DNA from: Clostridiales bacterium
Lineage (GTDB): Bacteria; Bacillota; Clostridia; Lachnospirales; Lachnospiraceae
NCBI GenBank assembly: GCA_019420405.1
Contig: JAHZHF010000192.1
Location: 1-5,990, forward strand
Length of the DNA stretch: 5,990 nt
Reading direction: 5' to 3'
The notes under the pieces were generated by a model. That model saw nothing but the letters and a program-made list of their open reading frames with translations. It searched no databases and had not been told where the DNA came from. Below, piece after piece: positions 1-5,157 of this stretch (position 1 is its first letter; each line of letters opens with the position of its first letter). The position numbers were made by a program, and so were the translations under genes.

Positions 1-102
1 GCCCCTCGCCATCCCCCATCCCCGCAGAATTTTTCTCGAAATAGGGCTGTTTTCTGAGCTTTTCAAGGCAGAAGTCAGTGAATATATAGCTGCCAGAAGT
101 AA
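1..102. other. Left-edge non-coding stretch, nothing recognised
   Basis: This stretch carries no recognisable gene or signal. It starts with a C-rich run and becomes AT-richer. A reading frame from position 2 stays open to a stop at 191-193, but it has no visible start or RBS and runs through a strong stem-loop, so I do not call it. The end of an upstream gene may lie outside the window. Confidence 0.4.
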
Positions 103-148
103 GGCGCGGCCGGAAGACTTTTCGCAGCGAAAGTCCACAAGCCGCGCC
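103..148. repeat. GC-rich two-part stem-loop
   Basis: An outer perfect 8-bp stem (GGCGCGGC at 103-110 with GCCGCGCC at 141-148) encloses an inner stem (GACTTT at 116-121 with AAAGTC at 130-135, extended by CG/CG across one bulged T). On neither strand is it followed by a convincing T-run, so it is not a standard intrinsic terminator. It lies about 10 bases left of the long inverted repeat and may belong to the same element. It could be a dispersed palindromic repeat or part of a structured RNA; the sequence alone does not decide. Confidence 0.6.
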
Positions 149-159
149 ATTACTGCGTT

Positions 160-349
160 TTCAGCCTATTCAGTCAATAACATTTCCGGCTGAGAATGCG
201 CAGGAAGCGGAGCGGACAGTTTGAGTATACTTTCTGGGGAAAGGGAACATCGAACGTCTGTCCCCTTTACACAGAATACATATTCTCAAAACTTCGCTCC
301 ACTTCCGGACGCATTTTGACAGAAAACGTTAGTGAACTAAATAGCTGAA
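160..349. repeat. Long imperfect inverted repeat (about 90-base arms)
   Basis: The left arm (160-249) aligns with the reverse complement of the right arm (259-349) along almost its whole length; by hand I estimate about 70% identical columns with a few single-base gaps. Shared blocks include TTCAGC (160-165 with 344-349), AATGCG (195-200), GGAAG (203-207), GGAGCG (209-214), TTTGAG (220-225) and the central AAAGGG.ACA (240-249 with 259-268) around a 9-base loop. A transcript from either strand would fold into one long hairpin. No stable reading frame or T-run goes with it. It may be a decayed palindromic mobile unit (MITE-like) or a long-hairpin RNA. Confidence 0.6.
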
Positions 350-378
350 CTATTATTATTTTCATGCTGATTTCAAAA

Positions 379-394
379 TGTATACTTGTATACA
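379..394. promoter_or_regulatory. Operator-like perfect palindrome TGTATAC-TT-GTATACA
   Basis: Two perfect 7-base half-sites, TGTATAC and GTATACA, are separated by two bases. The site ends 18 bases before the -35 box of the promoter of the glucosaminidase gene. Such symmetry with GTATAC cores is typical of dimeric helix-turn-helix repressors or activators, for example GntR-family proteins. No regulator gene is in the window, so the binding protein is unknown. Both halves also contain TATAC, so a weak overlapping -10 box is an alternative reading. Confidence 0.45.
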
Positions 395-412
395 ATTACA
401 GGAAACTTCTTC

Positions 413-441
413 TTGCCAATTATGGAAGAAAGTGTTATGGT
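413..441 (+). promoter_or_regulatory. Sigma-A-type promoter of the glucosaminidase gene
   Basis: A -35 box TTGCCA (413-418; five of six consensus bases) is followed after exactly 17 bases by TATGGT (436-441). The -10 box carries the upstream TGn extension (TGT at 433-435). Transcription would begin near 448 and give a leader of about 55 bases before the GTG start. The first bases of that leader (443-464) form a weak inverted repeat, GATAT...ATATC. The spacing and location make this the best promoter candidate upstream of the gene. Confidence 0.6.
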
Positions 442-484
442 AGATATGTATCAGTATCTATATCCATAAATAATTAATAAGGTC

Positions 485-493
485 AAGGAGGGA
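485..493 (+). promoter_or_regulatory. Strong ribosome binding site deciding a GTG start
   Basis: AAGGAGGGA is a near-perfect match to the 16S rRNA anti-Shine-Dalgarno sequence and lies 9 bases before GTG at 503. It supports this GTG rather than a downstream ATG (such as Met14 of the protein), which would cut into the signal peptide. Confidence 0.85.
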
Positions 494-502
494 AGTGTAC
501 AA

Positions 503-2803
503 GTGATAAGAAAATCAAAATTACTGATATGCGCGCTTTTAATGTCGATGGTGGTGACCGTACTGCCCGGCATGCAGAGCTTTGCGGCTGAGACAGATGG
601 GGAGGGACAGGCCGCAGCATCAGGACTTCAGGATGAGAACAGTCAGCGTCTTGAAGAAGTTACAGCAACCGAGGAAGATGGAAGCATCTATGAGATCGGT
701 GAGACAGACGGCACAGTGGCTGAGGAAAATGCCGAGGAAACTGTGCAGGAAGAAGTGGAAGAGGCAGAAGCAGAAGCTGCCGCAGCTGCAAACGGCATCG
801 CGATGTTTTCCGCACGCAGTGTAAGTACAAAGGTTGTGAATTTTAATACAAAAGGAAACGCAACCACAAGTTATACGGATGATCAGGGAAGAAGCGGCTA
901 TACGAACGGCGCTTACGGCGCTGATGCAGCGTACCTGGGAGTGACGTCCGACGGAAAGATCCGGTTCATGCTTTCCGGCGTGACGGGAACCGTGTCCGCA
1001 TCTGAGGTGGAGCTTGTGGATTATGACACAGTAGCGGGGAATGTGAGCTACTATACAGTGTCGGGCGGGAAGCTGATTCATTATATTTCACAGAATTTAA
1101 ATCAGACTCCCACATCCTCACTGAATAATGGTCCGGCTCCATCTTATCTTTCCGAGGGTGGAAAGTATTACAGCTACGACGGCCATTATTTCTATACGGA
1201 TTACAATGTGATGATTGCGGATTATCAGGCCGGATCAAACGGCGCTTCCGCAGTGAATGCGGGAAATCCATTTTACAATTATTTTCAGTTCCTGAATATG
1301 AAGACATCCACAAGCTATACCGGTGACCAGCTTGACAGCATTTTGAATACTGCGATGGCAAATGCGGGAATTTCGTCATCGTCTTCAAAGCTGGCGGGTA
1401 CAGGAAAGAGCTTTGTGGAGAACCAGAATACATATGGTGTGAACGCGCTTCTGTCCATGGGCATCGCGATCAATGAGAGCGGCTGGGGAATGAGTTCGAT
1501 CTGCCAGAGCAAGAACAATCTTTTCGGCCTGAATGCGATAGATACTTCGCCGGGGACAAGCGCTTATACGTTCGCCAGCATACAGGAATGCATTAAGGAT
1601 TTCATGAAAAACTGGATGGCAGCAGGATATCTTGATCCGTCCGACTGGAGAAATCATGGAGAGTGCCTGGGCAATAAGAATGAAGGTATAAATTTCAGTT
1701 ATGCTTCCGACCCGTATTGGGGAGAGAAAGCGGCCCAGCACGCTTGGAATCTGGATACAATCGGCGGAAGCCAGGACTATCTGGGAATCAGCGGTGGAGA
1801 CAGCACAGGCGATACGACGACAGATACGCCGGAGACAGACACACCGTCAGCTGACAATACAGGCGGTACGACAACGGATACGCCGGAGACAGACACACCG
1901 TCAGACGATAACACAGGTGATACGACAACGGATACACCGGAGACAGATACACCGTCAGACGATAACACAGGTGATACGACAACGGATACACCGGAGACAG
2001 ACACACCGTCAGACGACAACACAGGTGATACGGTGCCGGATACTCCTGTAACAGATACACCGTCAGACGACAACACAGGCGGTACGACAACAGATACGCC
2101 GGAGGCAGATACACCGTCGGACGATAACACAGGCGGTACGACAACGGATACGCCGGAGGCAGATACACCGTCAGATGAAGGAACAGCAGGTGGAGAAGAC
2201 CAGAACACTTCATCGGGAGATCAGAACGCGGATGGTACAACAGGCGGCGGATCGGCAGCAGACACACCAAATACTGATACATCTGCAGGCGCTGCTGATA
2301 CAGAGAAAAAGAACAGCTCTCTTACTGACTCCGGAAACAGAGTGACTGTAAGCGGAAACTTCTCCGAGGGAGCAACCGTCATTGTCTCCGCGCTTGATCC
2401 GAACACAGACGCTTATACGACTTATGTATCTGCGGATGAGGTGAAGGGCAGGACGATCCTTGGCGTGTATGATATCACTCTGACAGGTACTCTGGAAGGA
2501 AAAGCGCAGCTTACCTTCCATGTGGGAACTGAGTATAACGGTAAAAACGTGATTATCCTTCACTATACAGATGATGGAAATTATGAGAAATACAATGCAG
2601 CAGTGGAGAACGGGCAGGTTACGATCGAAGTGGATGGATTTTCCCCATATGTCATCGCACTGGACGAGACAGGCTCGGGTACTGGTACGGTAAGATCTCC
2701 GAAGACAGGTGATTCAGGAAATGCGGCAGTATGGGCGGCGCTCCTGGGAATGTCCGCTGTTCTTGCGGCAGGAACACTGTTGAAGAGAAGATCTTACAGA
2801 TAA
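503..2803 (+). CDS. Sortase-anchored surface endo-beta-N-acetylglucosaminidase (GH73-type)
   Basis: This 766-residue secreted protein is predicted to cleave the glycan strands of peptidoglycan. Residues 1-28 form a signal peptide (positive MIRKSK start, hydrophobic core, cleavage near SFA|A). An acidic segment (about 30-92) follows. Residues 110-235 resemble the SH3-like module often found before such domains. Residues 255-420 are the glucosaminidase domain: INESGWG carries the likely catalytic Glu325, followed by KNNLFG (337-342) and YASDPYWG (400-407). Residues 437-562 are seven 18-residue D/T/P repeats, and 604-720 form a beta-rich domain. The end is a sorting signal, SPKTG (732-736), a hydrophobic helix (about 740-760) and KRRSYR. 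Translation starts at GTG behind a strong RBS, and the gene has its own promoter and terminator. Likely role: wall turnover or cell separation, covalently held in the wall. The fold is well supported; the exact bond cleaved is inferred from the family. Confidence 0.88.
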   Translation: MIRKSKLLICALLMSMVVTVLPGMQSFAAETDGEGQAAASGLQDENSQRLEEVTATEEDGSIYEIGETDGTVAEENAEETVQEEVEEAEAEAAAAANGIAMFSARSVSTKVVNFNTKGNATTSYTDDQGRSGYTNGAYGADAAYLGVTSDGKIRFMLSGVTGTVSASEVELVDYDTVAGNVSYYTVSGGKLIHYISQNLNQTPTSSLNNGPAPSYLSEGGKYYSYDGHYFYTDYNVMIADYQAGSNGASAVNAGNPFYNYFQFLNMKTSTSYTGDQLDSILNTAMANAGISSSSSKLAGTGKSFVENQNTYGVNALLSMGIAINESGWGMSSICQSKNNLFGLNAIDTSPGTSAYTFASIQECIKDFMKNWMAAGYLDPSDWRNHGECLGNKNEGINFSYASDPYWGEKAAQHAWNLDTIGGSQDYLGISGGDSTGDTTTDTPETDTPSADNTGGTTTDTPETDTPSDDNTGDTTTDTPETDTPSDDNTGDTTTDTPETDTPSDDNTGDTVPDTPVTDTPSDDNTGGTTTDTPEADTPSDDNTGGTTTDTPEADTPSDEGTAGGEDQNTSSGDQNADGTTGGGSAADTPNTDTSAGAADTEKKNSSLTDSGNRVTVSGNFSEGATVIVSALDPNTDAYTTYVSADEVKGRTILGVYDITLTGTLEGKAQLTFHVGTEYNGKNVIILHYTDDGNYEKYNAAVENGQVTIEVDGFSPYVIALDETGSGTGTVRSPKTGDSGNAAVWAALLGMSAVLAAGTLLKRRSYR
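1811..2188 (+). repeat. Seven tandem 54-bp coding repeats (18-residue units)
   Basis: The consensus unit is DTTTDTPETDTPSDDNTG, seven copies in frame with no gaps. Units 3 (1919-1972) and 4 (1973-2026) differ at only two bases, both silent GAT/GAC changes. Unit 5 is the most divergent (DTVPDTPVTDT...), and units 6-7 have EAD in place of ETD. The Asp/Thr/Pro-rich chain has no Lys or Arg; indeed none occurs from residue 410 to 601. It probably acts as an extended acidic spacer that carries the catalytic domain out through the wall. Near-identical units suggest recent duplication and variable copy number between strains. Confidence 0.92.
2696..2800 (+). other. C-terminal cell-wall sorting signal (SPKTG)
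   Basis: Codons 732-766 of the glucosaminidase gene encode SPKTGD, about 20 hydrophobic residues (AAVWAALLGMSAVLAAGTLL) and a basic KRRSYR tail, the three-part layout of sortase substrates. The motif has Ser in place of the Leu of classical LPXTG. SPxTG/NPxTG motifs are known substrates of clostridial sortases such as Clostridioides difficile SrtB. No sortase gene is in this window. Confidence 0.8.
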
Positions 2804-2870
2804 ATATTTAAATATAAGATAAATATAACAGTTTGGTCCGTTTGTTTTTGGGGGCTGAACTGAGAATATG

Positions 2871-2924
2871 AAAAGAGGCGTGTCCCACAAGAAAAGATAT
2901 AATCTCGTGGGGCACGCCTTTTTT
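2871..2924. terminator. Bidirectional intrinsic terminator
   Basis: A 12-bp stem (2877-2888 with 2907-2918, GGCGTGTCCCAC against GTGGGGCACGCC, one G-U wobble) encloses an 18-base loop. It is flanked by AAAAGA on the left and TTTTTT (2919-2924) on the right. Read on plus it ends the glucosaminidase transcript; read on minus the flank becomes TCTTTT and it can end the transcript of the 424-residue gene that stops at 2979. This fits the convergent arrangement. Confidence 0.88.
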
Positions 2925-2978
2925 GACTGTGCGCCTGGCGGAACATATTTATTACCGGTTATTACTGGTTTCTTACGG

Positions 2979-4253
2979 TTATCGCCGCAGGACCGCCAGT
3001 GCGGTGATCAGCGCGAGCATGACGGTTGTAAGAATTGTGGAGACCCAGATCAACAGGTCGCCGTCCGCCAGAATCTGTACGATGGAGAGCACGGAAGCGA
3101 GGATGGAGACGATACCGAACAGAGTGATAAGATTGATGATCGTTTCGCTCCGCGCGTGTTCCACGGCCTCCTGATGAGCGGTGAGGATATTCAGCTTTGA
3201 AGTGATATCCTGGATAGCGGCCGGGACATCATTGACCTCCAGAAGGTTCGCGTAGATCTGTTTCACATTATGCCAGCGGGAAAGATTGGCCGGAGTTACA
3301 GTGCCAAATGCCTGGAAGGTAAGCATCAGGTCTTTCAGTTCCCGGATCTGGTTTTTCTTCATCCGGGTGATGAGCTCTGTAAACCGCAGGCAGGTGTACT
3401 TTTCGTACAGTGCCAGAAGCACTACAGGGAGTCCGTCGTCTGCCTGGGCGTCGCGCTGGGCTGCGAAATCCATATTTTCATCCGCAATTATGTATGAGAT
3501 CGTCTGGGAGGTGATGCAGCATCCCCAGCGGTATGCGCCGGCATCCACGTTTCTTGCGGCATAGGCATAGCGGATATCTTCCTCCGCCTCATCCTCTCCG
3601 GGAGCATCTATGGGAAGCATTTTATGGAGATTAAATACGATTTTCTTCATTTCTTCCAGCGTCTGGAACCACTCGGGAAGCACTGCGAAGATATAGGCGT
3701 AGGCTTCCAGCAAAAAGGAAGAGGCGCCGTCAAAGAATTTGTGAAGTCCCAGCGGGTTCAGAAAACCGGACAGCCATTGATCGATCGAAAAAGGATGCCG
3801 GCTGCCCGTCCCGTCGATCCAGAAAAAGGACGCAGGGTTGTAGGCCCAGCCCGGATTGCAGATCGTTTCCAGCGTTTCCATCTGTCTGAACGAAAGGCTC
3901 AGACAGAGAAATGCGGTACGGGTGTGGAAAACATAAAGCCAGGAGTCGTTCAGTTCGAAATCAAAACATCCTGTGTCATCCGCGACCTGGAAGCCCGTGC
4001 AGGGAGTGCCGGCTGCCTGAGAGCAAAGAGAAGCGGAAAGCTCTCCGGAGCGGATCATCCACCCGCTGCCAATTGACGCGGGATCAGATGGGGTGAGCAT
4101 GGCCTTGACGTTCTCGTTGAGATCCATGGTAGTCATGGAGAGCCCGGTTCCGATCTGTTCGATCCGCTTAAGATCCAGGGAATCCGGATCATATTTCAGG
4201 GGAATGATAAGAAAGCTGCCGTATGCTGCTTTTCTGGAAATATTCTGGTCCAT
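2979..4253 (-). CDS. Unknown 424-residue protein with two C-terminal membrane helices
   Basis: I do not recognise this family with certainty. Translation starts at ATG (4253-4251) 8 bases after a clear AAAGGAGGG RBS (plus-strand 4262-4270) and ends with TAA at 2981-2979. Residues 1-280 are soluble mixed alpha/beta with no recognised catalytic motif, and the Cys residues (77, 85, 96, 117, 132, 245, 246, 288) form no metal-site pattern. Residues 280-370 look mostly helical. Two membrane helices follow, about 371-395 and 400-422, joined by a short acidic turn (ADGDL) and ending in LRR. A large cytoplasmic part, long helix and two close C-terminal membrane spans resemble CorA/ZntB-type transporters, but the GMN signature after the first span is absent, so any link is remote or only topological. 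It lies downstream of the HAD gene, 103 bases away, and may share its transcript. Confidence 0.8.
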   Translation of the reverse strand: MDQNISRKAAYGSFLIIPLKYDPDSLDLKRIEQIGTGLSMTTMDLNENVKAMLTPSDPASIGSGWMIRSGELSASLCSQAAGTPCTGFQVADDTGCFDFELNDSWLYVFHTRTAFLCLSLSFRQMETLETICNPGWAYNPASFFWIDGTGSRHPFSIDQWLSGFLNPLGLHKFFDGASSFLLEAYAYIFAVLPEWFQTLEEMKKIVFNLHKMLPIDAPGEDEAEEDIRYAYAARNVDAGAYRWGCCITSQTISYIIADENMDFAAQRDAQADDGLPVVLLALYEKYTCLRFTELITRMKKNQIRELKDLMLTFQAFGTVTPANLSRWHNVKQIYANLLEVNDVPAAIQDITSKLNILTAHQEAVEHARSETIINLITLFGIVSILASVLSIVQILADGDLLIWVSTILTTVMLALITALAVLRR

Positions 4254-4321
4254 TCGCTGAACCCTCCTTTGTGTTTATATTTTCTGCTCCGGTATGGCAG
4301 ACCCTGATTCCGAAGAACAGA

Positions 4322-4350
4322 CGTAACAGTCCTATGACTGAGCTGTTACG
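4322..4350. terminator. 8-bp inverted repeat between the two minus-strand genes
   Basis: CGTAACAG (4322-4329) pairs perfectly with CTGTTACG (4343-4350) across a 13-base loop. An alternative inner hairpin, CAGTC/GACTG (4327-4331 with 4336-4340), competes with it. It begins only 7 bases beyond the HAD stop codon. On the minus strand it is followed by moderately T-rich TCTGTTCTTC, so it could be a weak or leaky terminator of the HAD gene. A short dispersed palindrome is an alternative. The remaining gap (4271-4321) shows only a weak TATAAA-like -10 on minus, just before the RBS, with no good -35. Confidence 0.4.
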
Positions 4351-4356
4351 AAGGGA

Positions 4357-4980
4357 TTACAGGTACAGGGTTTTAAGATCTGAAAACTTTTGTATCTTAA
4401 TCTCTGCATCCGGTACATCGCCGAATCCGAATTCCGCGAAGATAAATGGAACCCCGGCTGCCCGGCAGGCGTCCGCGTCGCCCTGGGTGTCGCCTACATA
4501 TACTACGTCTTTCAGGCCGTTTCGCTCCATGAGGGTGCGGATGGTCTCTCCTTTCGGGGTCTGTGTTTCTCCGAAACAGAGGTGGTCTTTAATATATGGC
4601 CCGATTCCCGTACATTTCATGACAACTTCGATGTATCCGCACTGGCAGTTGCTGACAATGAAAAGGGGATATTTTTCAGAAAGGCTTCTGATTGTCTCTG
4701 TCACACCTTCATACAGGGTGCCGGGATGTTCTTCCAGATAGAGGTTTTCGTAATTATAGCATGCGTCAAGCAGTGCGCCGCGTCTGTTGGCATCCTCAAT
4801 CATCGGGAAAAGTGCATCGCCGATTTCTGTCATTGTTTTTCCGAAAAGCCGGCTTAAAATCCGGCGGTCTACTCTGACGTCGAGGGAGGAATTTTTCTCG
4901 ATCGCCAGATTCCAGGCTTCCGCCACAGGATCCGTCGAGTCCCAGATTGTGCCGTCTACATCAAAAATGATTCCGTCCAT
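4357..4980 (-). CDS. HAD-superfamily phosphatase, phosphoglycolate phosphatase-like
   Basis: This 207-residue soluble enzyme probably hydrolyses a small phosphorylated metabolite through an aspartyl-phosphate intermediate. All four HAD motifs are present: motif I DVDGT (nucleophile Asp7, acid/base Asp9), motif II Ser110-Asn111 (IVSN), motif III Lys143 (TPKGE), and motif IV GDTQGD (Asp164, Asp168, Mg2+ binding). Residues about 15-85 form the helical C1 cap of the beta-phosphoglucomutase/Gph group. Length is typical. The ATG follows AAAGGAGA (plus-strand 4986-4993). It is transcribed divergently from polA. The true substrate cannot be read from the sequence: phosphoglycolate, a sugar phosphate or a nucleotide are all possible, so no gene symbol is given. 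Confidence 0.88.
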   Translation of the reverse strand: MDGIIFDVDGTIWDSTDPVAEAWNLAIEKNSSLDVRVDRRILSRLFGKTMTEIGDALFPMIEDANRRGALLDACYNYENLYLEEHPGTLYEGVTETIRSLSEKYPLFIVSNCQCGYIEVVMKCTGIGPYIKDHLCFGETQTPKGETIRTLMERNGLKDVVYVGDTQGDADACRAAGVPFIFAEFGFGDVPDAEIKIQKFSDLKTLYL

Positions 4981-5027
4981 AATAGTCTCCTTTGCTGTGA
5001 TGTTACTATTCTCGCTGTGATCATGAT

Positions 5028-5033
5028 ATCATA
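5028..5033 (-). promoter_or_regulatory. Candidate -10 box for the HAD gene
   Basis: On the minus strand TATGAT (plus-strand 5033 to 5028) lies about 48 bases upstream of the HAD start codon and overlaps the palindrome ATGATATCAT (5023-5032). The -35 region (TGCTCT at 17-base spacing) is poor. It is nevertheless the best minus-strand -10 match in the divergent region and may be back-to-back with the polA promoter. Confidence 0.3.
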
Positions 5034-5042
5034 AAAACATCC

Positions 5043-5071
5043 TTTTAAAAAGAGCATTTTTAGTGTATACT
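5043..5071 (+). promoter_or_regulatory. Candidate polA promoter
   Basis: TATACT (5066-5071) matches the -10 consensus at five of six bases; 17 bases upstream is a weak -35, TTTTAA (5043-5048), in an A/T-rich tract. Transcription would start near 5078 and give a leader of about 80 bases. The region overlaps the -35 position expected for the divergent HAD promoter, so the two could interfere. Confidence 0.4.
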
Positions 5072-5085
5072 TTAGAACAGGCTGT

Positions 5086-5118
5086 GCAGCGGTTTCCCGA
5101 AAACAGGGGAGCGGCTGC
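5086..5118 (+). other. Stem-loop in the polA leader
   Basis: GCAGC-G-GTTTCCC (5086-5098) pairs with GGGGAGC-G-GCTGC (5106-5118): twelve base pairs including two G-U wobbles, interrupted by one G-G mismatch, around the loop GAAAACA. It begins about 8 bases after the predicted transcription start and ends 27 bases before the GGAGG RBS. There is no T-run after it, so it is not a plain terminator. It may protect the 5' end of the mRNA or be incidental. Confidence 0.5.
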
Positions 5119-5157
5119 TGCGTTACTGTTTTATGACGCGCAGACGGAGGAAAACTG

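Noticed and set aside
2..193. A plus-strand reading frame open from the left edge to TGA at 191-193 (63 codons)
   Set aside because: There is no start or RBS in view and no recognisable protein motif. It runs through the stem-loop at 103-148 and into the long palindrome, and this length can occur by chance among six frames. It could be the tail of an upstream gene, but I cannot support it.
316..344. A perfect TTGACA (-35 consensus) at 316-321
   Set aside because: At 16-18 base spacing only TAAATA or AAATAG is available as a -10. The box lies inside the right arm of the long palindrome, and the extended -10 promoter at 413-441 is better placed.
1777..2208. A long minus-strand frame with a Ser/Val/Gly 18-residue repeat
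   Set aside because: It is the antisense shadow of the 54-bp coding repeats in the glucosaminidase gene. The repeat unit is a multiple of three and lacks stops in several frames; no RBS or independent support is seen.
2868..3200. A 110-codon plus-strand frame starting inside the terminator
   Set aside because: It begins at the bidirectional terminator and overlaps the 3' end of the minus-strand 424-residue gene. It has no RBS and a composition typical of antisense translation.
4223..4741. A 172-codon plus-strand frame across the HAD gene
   Set aside because: It is antisense to the HAD gene, whose four catalytic motifs and RBS establish the minus strand as coding.
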